Positions 1 through 12,256 of a DNA stretch of 64,000 bases are shown here, piece by piece (position 1 is the first letter of the stretch; each line of letters opens with the position of its first letter). The stretch comes from Serinus canaria (lineage: Eukaryota; Chordata; Aves; Passeriformes; Fringillidae), in assembly GCF_022539315.1 (NCBI RefSeq), contig NC_066314.1, positions 55,799,180 through 55,863,179 on the forward strand, read 5' to 3'. The notes under the pieces are model-generated. The model had not been told where the DNA came from, did not search any database, and saw only the letters and a list, made by a program, of their open reading frames with translations. The translations under genes were made by a program, and so were the position numbers.

Positions 1-135
1 AACTTAATCATAAGAATTACCACCCTACCAAGGTAATCATCAGAGTTACTGGGAGTGGCCTCACAAACTGGGAACCGGCAGCAGGAGAGCTTCAGGAAAA
101 GACAACCGCAGGGCAAGGGAACTGGTGTCATTCAG
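1..135 (+). other. possible 5' non-coding exon of STYK1
   Basis: The first 135 bases end in CAG followed by a strong donor (GTAAGTGAG at 136). The next acceptor that joins to a coding exon of the same gene is at 5880-5881. The exon would be non-coding and lead into the start-codon exon at 5882. This rests only on one good donor and on STYK1 having upstream untranslated exons in mammals. It could be a chance donor. Confidence 0.3.
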
Positions 136-3100
136 GTAAGTGAGAGAAAGCACTTCTGGAAGATCAGCCCATTAATATTTATTTCTTAAAAGACTTTTAT
201 TAATATAAATGTGACCTGAATTAGAAGGTGGCTGTACTGTAAAGTCTATATGTCTCTGTGTGTGCATGCATGTACATATGTGCATGTGCCTACTGCTGGT
301 AGTGAAGCTACTTACAGCCATTTCTGTGATCATAATGGCGTTGGGGTTTAAAGAAAAAATAAAAGAGGGATGTCCTCTACATACTGTCTGATTTGAATGA
401 AATAGCTCACAGGCATTTTTTAAAGAGGAAGAAATTTAAAAAGTAATTAAATTTTGTATAAAATTAGCCTTAGTTCACTGAAACAAAGTGATGCTATGCA
501 TGTGTGTATAAATATGTCCAGTCTTTAGTTAAGTAATACATGCCTAGGGCTGAATTCAGAACTAATTACCATTTTACTCCCATCACTGTTACTTGATTGT
601 AATGCAGTGATCTCTAACCCATAGTGGTGCAGATATCTAGATTTTCATGAGTTTACCTCTGTGTGCATGAGCTAATGATTAAATTACAAACAAAATCTGT
701 GTTAAATCCACCAAGGAACATCCAGAACTTGGAAAACTAAAACTAAAGTTGTCTACACAGCTTCAGGTAGCTGTGAATTTATGAAAGCAGATTTATGTTG
801 GATTTCTGAAACCATTAGGCAGCAATGTGATGTCATACAGTGTTCTCATCACACAGTAGGTTTTTCACAACAAGAGCTATATATATGTGTTGTCCTTTGA
901 AACAAAAATTCTTCATTCTTCTCATGTTCTGTCATAGCTTTTGCTGTCAGTTTTTCAGAATTTCTATATTTGTGCTGGGGTTTGGTACAGGCTTAATACA
1001 GGCAGCTTAATACCAGCAAAATCAGAGCTCAGTCAGCAGGGAGACATTTTCAAAAGTAGGATATGATTTTGCTTTCATAAAAGGAAGCCACAGGTGATAG
1101 TGTACTGTTGAAAGTTTGGCCTCTAGGCTTTTAATAGCCTGCTCATTTAGGGCTTCAGCTTAATGTATTCCTTGAGGTTTTTATTATTTTAACTCATTCT
1201 TCAGATTATCTGTGAGGAATTACTTTGGGTGGCCTTAATTCATTGGAAATGTTCAAGATATATGTTAATTTTCCAGAAACTATAGTAGTCCATGTCTGCA
1301 TTAGAAAAAATATCTTTGTCTTAATCCTCATTCAGGTTCTGTACCAATTCACACTTCTGTTCTTAGATTTCCTTATGCAGCACAAATAAATTAATTTCTG
1401 TAGATGATCTAAGCAAAACCTAGCACTGTAAGAACTTGCATATCTCCACTGAAATGGTGCCAGTTAGAACTACAACATTTTTAGCATAAAAGCACAAGCA
1501 GCAATGAGTCCTCCTGACTCATTTCTCAGTGCAGTAGTGACTGAGAAATGTGCCTGTTTTTTCTGCAATATTGAAAAAGAGCCAAGTTTCCTCTAAGTAA
1601 CCACCTGCTCAAATAGCAGCACAGGCCTCATTATTTGCTGTTTTCTCTATGGTCTAGCTCTTCAAAAGTGGTCAGCCTGATTTTCTTCCACTCCCTTAAT
1701 ATGCTTCTGTAGCAGCTAGCCTAGGTTTGATATTTAAGTATTGCTTCTAATTTTGTACGAAGAGAAAGTCTTGTGTTTCTGTGTCTGATTTTTGAAACAC
1801 TTTGTTTTCTTACAGGGTGTTACAGCTACCAGCTGTTCCAAAAGTGAGTTATAATACTAAATCTTTATAGCTGAGACAGTGCTACAGCAAGCCACAGGAT
1901 ATTATTTTTAGTCCTTGTTCACAAGGACAGAAGGGACTCTGGTGTGGCTGGTGAGAATTTCTCATTCAGCACAGGTGAAGATGCTGCTTGGTAACCCACA
2001 GGTGCCTTGCAGTGAGAGATGAGGGGACTCCATAGGCCAGGGAAACCTTGCAAAAATGACATGGTCTGCCAAGCTGTTGGAAATAGTCTCTAAGGTCTTC
2101 TGCTGGCAGAAGACACAGAATATGCAGTCTAACAAATGGATGGCTGAAACCTGTCAGGCTCATTTTTTATTTTTTTTGGAGCTGCTTTTAGTAAACAGTG
2201 GACATGGCAGGGGAACTGTTTGCTTTACCATGGTGCTTTATTCCTCCCTCTTCTCTGACGTTCAATGTCCACAACTGCCCACACCTGTGGTTTCCTGCTG
2301 TTTTGATTCCTGCAATTCCCCAGTAGCTCCTCTCCCTTCCTGCTGCACAGCCAGCACAGTGCGCTTGTGCAGAGTAGTTGCCAAAGCCTTGACTGTTGAC
2401 CATGTCCAAAGGTCAGATAAAAGAGGAGGGAAATAATAAAAGCAGCAGTGAAATAGTAACAGGAAAGCTGGAGAGCAAGGTTTTTCCGCTGCAAGAAATT
2501 GAGTAGAAGACATAATGTTTAAGGATTTGTCTTTTATCAGTCAGGCAGTGTGCTGGACTGAAGTTACTGAATTACTCAGCTGTACTTTATGTGCCTGTAG
2601 TCACATTACAGCTGGTCCTCCCAATTGGTGCACGAAAAACAAGTATGAGAATATTTTTATAATAAAGTGATGTGCAGTTAACATGGGACAGGATATCTGG
2701 AGAAATAACTGCATTAAGTCCATGTCAGCTCATAGCATTTTTTAAAGGGTCTAATGAAGATCTAGATGAATCTTCGCCTTATTTTTTCCTATTTAATTAA
2801 TTAGCTGTTTCTTTAGACCATTAGCTAATCATTATACAAGGATTTACATGTTTGCACTGATGATGGGAACTGCTCATAGCTTACAAATTAGACAAATTCA
2901 GGGGAAAAACCGTATATTTGCTGTGAATATGGACAAATTACTCTCCTGAACATGGCAGGAGCAAGCAGCAGGCAGCTTCTGTGTGGGCAGTATTCAAGCT
3001 GTCCGTTCCCATATATTCCATGGGCGGCTTAAGTCTTGATATTTCTTTTCAGTCTTCACCACAAAGTTTGTCACTCAGGCTTCTTAAGTCTTAATCCTGG

Positions 3101-5881
3101 CACTTTAAATAACATGATTGAACTTAATAAGAACTTCAAGGCCATAAAATGTCAGAAAGGATTGATTATTTTAGGGCTTTACAGTTGTGTGAATGCTTCT
3201 GCTATTGCTAAGGGGACAGTATCCATCTGAAAATGAATGACAAGGGACTGGAAAAATCACGGTAAGGCTTCTGCTGGCACACAGTGCTTGTGGATCTGTG
3301 CTGACACAGGGAGTGGTTTCATACTGCAGCTTTTGAATTAGCCATTCACCCCTGACTAATACCAGCCACGAAAATGGCAGGAAATCACCATGGCAAAAGA
3401 GCAGTGGATTTTTCCTACTAGGTTAGTGGTTTGAATCAATTTACCATGTGATCAATTGCACAACTGAGAGCAAAACAAGCAGTGAGAAGACAGCAAAGAT
3501 GGGAGATAATCCCTTTTTTTGGCATTGGTGAACAGTTAATTCAGCTCAGCTACATTAACATTCAGTATTTGGGTTTCCTAAACTGGTTTAAGCAGTTTCC
3601 ATAGCTGCCACCTTCTAGCTGCTTGTTCCTATCCCTGTGTTGCCCTCTGTGCTTTGCCTGAATTGCCAGGGCAGCAAAACAGCTTGGCAAGCAAACATGG
3701 CTGGAAACAAAATGCCACCTTTCCCCAAGTGTTCATCCTGTTGGCAAATGTGCACAGAGCAGCAGTGTTGGGGTAGGATGGGGGCTAATTAACCTGTTAC
3801 TACTGCCAGGCTGTGGAGCTGCTGAGCCACGTGTGGTGCACCAAGTAGTCTGCTAGGAGCAGTTTGCAAGCGCAGGTGACTGTAGTTTAACTTCTGCTAA
3901 GGTTTTGCCTTGTATTTCCCATTGTCTAAGAGCAGCTGCTTCTGCTATTTTTAGGTACTGTGGTCTTCATTGTATATTTAGCTTTGACATCAGGATTTGG
4001 GTTCAGGAGGGTCAGAAGGCTCTGCAGAGGGATCTGGACAGGCTGGATTCATGGGCTTAGGCCACTTGTGTGGGCTTCAACAAGGCCAGGTCGTGGGTCC
4101 TGCCCTTGGGTCACACCAACCCCCTGCAGCTCCAGGCTGGGGCAGAGGGGCTGGAAAGCTGGGAAAGGCCCTGGGGGTGCTGGGGACAGCAGCTGGACAG
4201 GAGCCAGGTGTGCCCAGGGGCGCAGGAGGCCAATGGCACCTAGGCTGTGCCAGCCATGGTGTGGCAGCAGGGCCAGGGCAGTGACTGTCCCCTGGGCTGG
4301 CACTACTGGGGCCACACCTCAGATCCTGGGGCACTTCTGGGAACCTCAGGACAAGAAAGGCATGGAGGGGCTGGAGCGTGTCCAGAGAAGGGAAGGGAGC
4401 TGGGGAAGGGGCTGGAGCACCAGGAGGGGCTGAGGGAGCTGGGGGGGCTCATCCTGGAGAAAAGGAGGCTCAGGGGGGCCCTTCTGGCTCTGCACAACTC
4501 CCTGACAGGAGGGGACAGCAGGGGGAGGTCAGGCTCTGCTCCCAGGGAGCAAGGGACAGGACAAAGGAAACAGCCTCAAGTTTTATCAGGGGATGATTAT
4601 TAGATCAGAAAAATTTTATTTGCTTAGAGTCATTAAACATTGGGTTAGGCTGCCCGGTGAAGTTGGTGAAGTCACCATGCCTGGAAATCTACAAAAAACC
4701 TGTGGATGTGGCACATGAGGGCATGGTTTAGTGGTGAACATGGTGGTGGTGCTGGGCTGACTGAGTTTTTAATGATCTTTTCCAATCTTTATGATTCTGT
4801 GAATTCCAGTGAGTGGAATTCAGTCTGTGTAAAAGAATATTAAAAATCCAGTGGAATAAACAAGCTGAAATTTAGCTAAAATTGCACAAATTCTCTAATG
4901 TAAATTCTAAATTGGAGTAATACAGTGTATATGTGCACATGATCTAGACAGCACTGATCTTGGTACAGTGTTAACCCACAGGCAAGGAAAATCTTTGCTG
5001 TCTCTGATGTGCAACTGGTAAAGAATAATTTCACTTATTAATTTTAAGCATGAGAACAAACTGTTAAACATTTCATCACCAAATTCCATAAAATCAATGC
5101 CCTGTATTTGCCATTGTGGTTAATTGCCTAAAACTCATAGCTGAAAACACAGTAGGTGCTTACAGGATAGAAGTCACAATTCCTATAAAATGTTCTAGAT
5201 AATACTGTTTGCAAAGCTGTTAAGTCTTACATTTTGGCAATGTTTATAAGAAGCAGTGACTAAACAAGGTGTATGCTTGTACAGGCTGTGGATTTTCAGC
5301 TACAAATGCAGAAGAGTTGCAGTTGCTGTGCTTCAGAATACCTACAGTCTTGGCAGTGCTCAGAAGTTGGTACCAGAGAGCCCTAATGACAACTCTTTTT
5401 CTCCTTGTCTTTACACAGCAACTGTAGAAGTTGTGGCAAGGACTGTAGTCAAGAATGACATTTTCTCTGCATGCTGCTGATCTGTTCACTTGTAATAGAC
5501 CAGAAGATATAATGCTAAGCCATTCTGGCATCTTAAAAATGTTTTAGCTAGGAGGGTATTAGATGTTCTTTAAATATAATAATTATGTTCATATCTATGG
5601 ATTTTTGTACATATGCCAGCCTTTAGGACTAGGGGTCCTCATTTGCTTGTGGAGCAGTGTAGAACAAGCTTAACCCTAAATTCTCTCTGGTCATGCAGTG
5701 CATCATCCATAGGACGGTGATGGTGGATGTCCTGTGTCATTCTGTAAGCCTTCAAATCCCAGTGCTGCTTCATGCAGCCACTGATTGTAAGGGGTAGAAA
5801 GCTCCCTATTCACTTCCCTTGTTGCTTCATCAACATCCTTTCTCCCAATAAACTTTGTTATTATTCTTTATGTCTGTGCAG
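136..5881 (+). other. putative STYK1 first intron / upstream region
   Basis: AT-rich, gene-poor DNA. The one recognisable element is a CR1 3' end (about 3985-4806). Short open frames at 2056-2436, 1966-2494 (minus) and 5244-5531 show no recognisable domain, splice partner or codon pattern and are treated as noise. Confidence 0.5.
3985..4806 (+). repeat. CR1 non-LTR retrotransposon, 3' end
   Basis: The GC-rich block holds the typical avian CR1 3' segment: purine-rich text about a lump of gaggggctggagc near 4365-4420, then the group with gagaaaaggaggctcagggg at 4457-4476. The element finishes near 4790-4806 with the octamer-type end ATGATTCTGTGAATTC. Plus orientation, 5'-truncated as nearly all CR1 copies are. 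The open frames at 3960-4603 on both strands are remnants of this repeat, not genes. The 5' limit is approximate. Confidence 0.85.
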
Positions 5882-8800
5882 GAAGTGGGGGCTGGAGGCC
5901 TGCTTGCTTGTAACTGAACATGGCAGGGAATGTGAAAAGATTCTCACGGATGCTGCTGGAGTGCAATAGCAATGACAAGCTGTGTGGTAAGATTCACACA
6001 TTCCTTTAATAAGATTTCACATGCTTGTAGGAAGGCCAGATTAAAAAGTGTGCCAAGCCCTTTCTTCTCCTCCACGGCATCCCAGCCCACACAGAAAGAT
6101 TTGATGGAGTTTTCCCTGTGTTGTGTTTCATGGAAGAAATGTTTATGGGGATGAAGCCTCTGTGGCTGGATTAATCTCACCTAATTTTCGCCATTTTAGA
6201 GAATTTCTACTTTGAATGAGAGGTACAGCAGTCATTAAAGATTCCCTGCAGCTTCCCAAAGGACCAGTTTTGTGGAATTTTGATTTCATGGCTTTCTGCC
6301 ATCTTTGGGAATGGAAAAAATGGTCTCAACTACCTCCAAATCTGGGGACATGAGAAAGATAGTTACCTTCACAAGCCTTGCTAATTGCAATGTCTTCCAG
6401 TCAAATTCCAAAGGTGACCACACCTAGTTTCCTTTAAAATGCTCTATATAATATTTCTGGAAGGAGCTGGAGCTGTAATTGCATGTGATGGCATAGCAAT
6501 ATCCAGCCCGTCCCATCTCCCTGCTGTCCTGCTGCCAGTGCTGTTTCTGTTCCACTGGTGGATGTGACTTCAAATAGCTACAATTCCAGGCCTGCATATT
6601 AAAGCATCTAAATAAGTGACCTTAGGTGTGGGAGTCTTAGTGATTTCATGCAGTTTAGGTACTGAGCACCTCTGAAAAATAAGATGGCAGCACTAACAGT
6701 GTTCAGCTATTCCAGAGGATGGAACACACACTTTTGGGGTTGAAAGTTACTGAAATGGACTGTTGCTACATGGTTATACAGAACCAGTATGGTGCTTACT
6801 CCTTGGTTTTCCATTTTTTTCTCTGCTGACAGTTGTGCGTGAACACCAAACGGAAGTGATCGTTGTCCCAGTTCTCCTGGTGGGAGTTTTTGTCATTGTC
6901 CTCACTGTCATCCTCTGGCTCCACTGCCGTGGCCTGCGAGCAAAGCAGGAGCAATCAGCACCAGCCGGAGCCCAAGGTAAAAAAATGCTTTCCGACCAGA
7001 GGAAAGAGTATTGGTTTCACAGCCAGAAGCCAATTCCATTTCCCCATCACTTGAGCTGTTGGGCAAAACCATTTATGAGGATCCTGAGTGGTATACAGCA
7101 ATCCAGTAAACATTAGAAAAATTGTGAACACTGATTTTCTTCATTTTGCAGCAGCAGTAGTATAGATGGACCTGAGAAAATCTGAAGCATCCTGCTGTGT
7201 AAGCTGTTTAACATGCTGGGGTAACATCACAAGAGCTACAAAGTGTATTTATGTAACAGCTCCTGGAGGCTGCTGCAAGTAGAGTTTTACTGGGGTAATT
7301 ATGAATGATAGTAATTTTGATGTAGATTACACCTAGTTAATCCATTTTCTATGCTGCCATTTAAGAAGTTTAATTTCAAGTTGCTGTCACCCTCTTCCTA
7401 TGGAGACAACATGAAGTAGAACAGGGTGAGGGGGTAGTAGGTAGTAGGTAGAACAGGGTGAAGTAGAATGGTGAGGGGGTAGGGAAAGGTTTGTTGATTC
7501 ACGTGTGGCTGTGTGGAAATGAAAATACAGTTCTGAACTAATTTTTGTATGTAGAGGAAACAGATCTTGAGCCTATATTAAGAGAAATAATTGAGAACTG
7601 GTAATAAAAGAAAATGTTCATTGCTTGAGCACATGGGAATGAAGTCCAAATGTGTCTTATCCATAAAGGTTATGTTGTTAAATATGGGAGAAATTTCTAG
7701 ACTGGTTCTGTCTTTTCATCAAATAGAGTGGGAGATAAATTCTTTGTCCTCTTCAAGGGCCAGGATAAGTATTATACGATAACAGTTCCTTACTTTGCCC
7801 TGATTTCTGAAACACTGTGGAGCAAAAATTGAAGAACGTGGAAGGATGAGCATTGCCATCTATTACAAGAGTTCATCTGTCTGCTTTTATGCATCATATG
7901 TGTTTGCTTTTGTCAGTGACAAGAAAGAATCAGCAGGATCCCTGCTCAACAGAGAGCCGCTACATCCAGCTGAGTGAGAGATCTGTGGAGAGCCTGCTAA
8001 ATTCTGCATCCTTGACTCTGAAAGAATTAGAGATACCTCGAGAGAAACTCTTACCAGACAGCTTGCAGCTGATAAACCTTGGTGCCTATGGGAGCATCTA
8101 CAGAGCACAGTTAGAAACTGGGAGCTCTGGGAAGACTAAGACTGTGGTGCTGAAAGCCTTGCAAGGTACGGCCTGTGGTCAGGATCCACTTTGGTACAGT
8201 CCACTGGGGCACAGTCTCTGTGTCCCAGACATGGTGCTGGGCAGAGCATTGCCATCAGTACTGGGCAATAACAAGCTATGTTCTGTACAGTAAGTCCAAG
8301 ATGTTCTTGAATTAATGTCTTGGTAGGATTAAAGATTGCTGACCATGTTGGTTTTAGATGTCAGCCTGTTCTTTGCTGCTTCCATTTGTTGTTGTTTTGG
8401 TTTTGTTTTCTTTTGTTCTCTCAGATCCAGCTAGTCCCCAGAGAGTGAAGGATTTCTTGGGAAGGATTAAATTCCATCAAAATCTTGGCCATCATGAGAA
8501 CCTGGTTGAATTGGTTGGATGCTGTGTAGACCAGCTCCCACTTTATATGATCATGGAAGATGTGTCTCTTGGTGACCTGCTGACATTTCTGTGGACGTGT
8601 CGGAGGGTGAGTCAAAAGAAGGGATGACAGAATAGCTTCTTCAATTCCTTAGGTACATATCTATCCATAAGTCATAAATTATTTTTTCCATCTCTCCATG
8701 CATCCCTCTATATCAATCAAAGCTATTTCTATGCTCCAAAGAAGTTCTACACAGGTCCTACTCGGCAGACCATTGAAGGGCATTGCAGGCACTGGAATTA

Positions 8801-11800
8801 GAATGAATTCACACAGCCACCTGAATTTCTCAAGTTTTAAATCACGTCTCACTCCAAATGCTTTTAAGAAAGCAGAGCAGTTACAACACAGGGGAAGGTC
8901 ATGGGATGATAACTAATTGGTAAAAGACAGGAAATAGAATATAAGAATGAAAGGTTGGTACTTGCTCTGAAGGGAGGTCAGCTATCTAGGACATGGTGCT
9001 GTTCATTCCATGTATTAATAACCTAAAAATGGGATGACAGTTACGTGAGGATATTTGCTGATGATTCCAGCCAGTAAAGCCAAGGGCAGACCCAATGGAA
9101 TTGCAGAAGGTATTCCCAAGCTAAAAAAGAGCCTAAATATCAGGGGAGGTTTAGATTGGATAGCAGGAAGATATTCTTCCTCCAGATGGTGGTGGGGCAC
9201 TGAACAGGCGCTCCAGGGAATGGTCACAGCTCCAAGGCTGTCTGAGCTCCACGAGTGTTTGGGCAACATTGTCAGGGACAGGATGGAGTTGTTGGGATGT
9301 CCTGTGCAGGGCCAGGAGTTGGACTCGGTGGTCCTTGTGGTTTGCTTCCACTTCAGCATATTCTAATTCTATGACTCATTGTTACAAAAGGCATAGAAAC
9401 AAAACTCTGCTGTTACTGTGTAAATCCATCACTCTCCTACATCTGAAACTCTATTTAGAGAAGGATTGCTTCCTGTCCTGTTCAGCAGAAGGTCCAGGTG
9501 GTAGGAAATAAAGCTAGTACATGTCATGTCCAAAACAAACAAATGGAGCTGATTCTTCATGATCTGAGGATTTGACTGATGGAATGTGTTTCCACTGACT
9601 GCTGTGGATACTGACAGTTCATATGAGGTTAGTTATGGAAGGTAACCTTTCAAAGGTTACTGAACATGTGAAACCATAACCTCTAAGGAAGTTTTTAAGT
9701 AGAAGATATATGTGGGCTGTAAAATGGCACAGGAAGAACATTGTGTGTTTATCTTATTCTCTCTCTCATCTCTCACTGTTACAGGCAGGGTGGAAGAGAG
9801 ATGGACGGTTAGTCTCATACCAGGTGTCCAATTCATGTGTTAGAAATGTGCTTTTCTACTCATCATTCTAATTTGTAAATCTTTCATTCACCTGTTTGGA
9901 TTGTCATTCTTCACTGTCATTCTGACAATTTCTGTCTAACATTAATTTTTTTCCCCACATGTCAATTTGCCCATCAGTTGTCTCTAATATACTTGTCTTA
10001 CTCCACACAACCTCAGCATCACCCATCCACGTTGTCCTACATTTCAGTCAATTTATGAGCAATTGTGAGAAGGAGGAGCATAAGATTAGATAGAATAGAA
10101 GGAAACATTCCCCACAATCCTACTGTTGTGCCACTTGTTTGAACCAAGGTCTCTTATTTTGTGTCAAGGATGTAATGGCAATGGATGGTGTCCCCTATGA
10201 CCTCACTGAGAGGCAAGTATATGAGGTTGGACAGCAGGTTGCAGCAGCTCTGGTAAGTCTTCTCAGGTTGGCTGCATTTTTTCCTTCTCGCTTGATTGCA
10301 ACACAAGTTTGGGTGGTGGCTTAAGTCTTCTTGGCCTAAGCACTGAGAATAAAGGCTTTGTGAAAATATGCTTCCATTACGTTGGTGAGCATGTGTAACT
10401 CCACAGTGTTGAAGACAAGCATAAACTCAGTGAAAATTTCTATCAATTAAATTTGTTTTAAAATCATCCTGTTTTCTTTCTTTTCTAATTTCCCAGGCTT
10501 ATCTTGAAGAAAAGAACTTGTTCCATGGTGACATTGCTGCCAGGAATGTCCTTCTTCATCACAACTTCACTGCCAAGCTCTGTGGTTTGGGCCTGGCCTA
10601 CGAAACTCACGCACATGGTGCCAGCTCAGTCACACGGAAAGTGCCCGTCAAGTGGCAGGCACCAGAGAGGCTCCTGAGCAAACCCCCTACCATCAAGGCA
10701 GACATGTATGGCTTCATTTTGGGGCTAGAAGTTCACCTGTCTCTTTCACTCCTTTATGTATCATTTCATGTCCTGAAATTCACAGGAAGGCAGATCTAGT
10801 TTCAGCATAACACTCCACTTTTACATCTCATTCTTTCTCCTGTCTGCAGGCCATGCCTATTTTTTATGTATTTAAGCCAGCAAACAACATCACTTTGTTT
10901 TCTTTTCTTGCAGGTGGTCTTTTGGAATTCTACTGTATGAAATGATTACATTAGGTAAGAAGATTTAATGCTAATAAAAAAAAAAAAAAAAGTAAGGAAG
11001 CAGAAAATTACCAAGACCCAAAATCTCAAATTTTAGAATGTAAAGTTGGGCCATTTAAATAAGCACCCTTTAGGATCTTCTGTTATTTTGAATTGTGGTA
11101 AGGAAAAAAACCAGATTTTGGTAGGGAAGGAAGGCAGTCTTGCACAGAAGCTGCTCTTTGCAACCACTGCCATAGAGTTTTCTACCATTGCTCCTTTTAC
11201 CCTTCCAGGTGCTCCACCATATCCTGAGGTGCCACCATCTGATATCTTATCTTACCTGCAGAAACAGAACATTATGAAGCAGCCCTCGAGCTGCCAGCAT
11301 GCCATGTAAGCCACTTGCTTTATGACCAACTGAACATGAGGTTGGCAGAGCTAAATGGAAATCAGACATAGAAAATGAGATTTTACACAAGATTTCTATG
11401 TCTAGACTATGCTGAGAGTAATCTGTTAGCAGAGGAGATTTGTGTCTGCCACATCTCCTTGCTGAGTTCTGCTGCATAAAACCTCTGTGGTCAAAACCTT
11501 TTTGTTCTTCTGTTGAAAATGACACTTGTTTCCATTTCCTTCCCTTGAAAATGCCACTTGTTTCTGTTTGCTTAAGTGCCCTTGCATTTTGCTGCTCCAG
11601 TGCTTCCTTGGAAGGTGCAGCACTGTTGGGGAATGATTTTTCTCCTCTAAGTTATAGGATATTCTCTGAAGTGAACAAAGTGATTTTTCTCCTCTAAGTT
11701 ATAGGATATTCTCTGAAGTGAACAAAGGGAAGATCTAAGGTACATTTCTTTGCATGAAGGCATAATTTCATAATTTCATGATTTACAGGTACTGCATCAT

Positions 11801-11993
11801 GAAGTCCTGCTGGCAGTGGAGTGCAGCTCACCGGCCTTCCCCAGCACAGCTCTTGTGCTCCCTGAAAACAGCTATGAAGACCAGCAGTGGGCACACAGTG
11901 CTGCAGGTGCCTGAGTCAGTGGTGCCTGAACTCTATGCTGATGTTGCTGGTGTTGATGTGCACAGCCTGGTGAGGGAATACACAATCCTCTGA
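5882..11993 (+). CDS. STYK1: STYK1 (NOK) serine/threonine/tyrosine kinase-like membrane protein, complete coding region in nine exons
   Basis: Exons: 5882-5986 (ATG at 5920), 6833-6976, 7917-8165, 8425-8606, 10169-10252, 10497-10705, 10914-10954, 11209-11305 and 11789-11993 (TGA 11991-11993). All introns are GT-AG. Coding lengths sum to 1278 nt, so 425 residues; human STYK1 has 422. Residues 1-31 are a short N-terminus with the conserved MLLEC motif, 32-52 a membrane helix, 53-120 a juxtamembrane stretch, about 121-400 the kinase fold. Visible landmarks are a poor Gly-loop at 126-131, Lys150 in VVLKAL, HGD at 252-254 instead of HRD, RN at 258-259, GLG at 272-274 where kinases have DFG, and APE in KWQAPERL. 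The family is known to carry this altered DFG, so catalytic activity is doubtful. STYK1 has been linked to growth signalling and to autophagy through the BECN1-PIK3C3 complex. No canonical poly(A) signal lies between the stop codon and the LTR at 12257. Confidence 0.95.
9015..9372 (+). repeat. CR1 3' end fragment inside a STYK1 intron
   Basis: Lies in the intron between the exons ending at 8606 and starting at 10169. The text runs through AGATTGGATAGCAGGAAGAT (9152-9171), the block on loss to the largest group (GGGCACTGAACAGGCGCTCC), a CTGTGCAGGGCCAGGAGTTGG segment, and ends in TTCTAATTCTATGA near 9361-9374. This is the standard CR1 terminal region in plus orientation. The minus and plus open frames here (9015-9366) are products of the repeat. 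The 5' edge is approximate. Confidence 0.8.
9642..9660. repeat. 19-bp perfect palindrome (9-bp arms, 1-base centre)
   Basis: GTAACCTTT, a single C, then AAAGGTTAC. It sits in a STYK1 intron. It contains two opposed AGGTTAC/GTAACCT half-sites. No known function can be read from it. Confidence 0.6.
11634..11727. repeat. 47-bp perfect tandem duplication in the last STYK1 intron
   Basis: Bases 11634-11680 and 11681-11727 are identical as read, beginning TGATTTTTCTCC and ending GTGAACAAAG. The second copy ends about 60 bases before the last acceptor (11787-11788). The exact identity suggests a recent event or an assembly duplication. It does not touch the exon. Confidence 0.9.
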
Positions 11994-12256
11994 AGGGTCC
12001 TTTCATATTTTGGTAAAGGAAAAAGAAGTCTCATAGTTTTCCCTTTCTAAATATTTTGCAAGCTCAGAACAAGGTGCATATATTGGAAGGGATCCCTTTG
12101 TTCTTCAAACATCTATAAAATATCCATGCAGACACAAGAAACTGTTATCATTATTGTAAAATCAACCTGTTGGTATTATTCTGCCAGTGGTCATTTGAGA
12201 GTAAAGTGTGTTTAGGAAGCTGTAGAAAATTTAATGAGAAACTTGAGTTAAAGGAG

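Noticed and set aside
3960..4603. Several open frames of 64-157 codons on both strands
   Set aside because: They lie in the CR1 3' end; GC-rich repeat sequence keeps frames open by chance.
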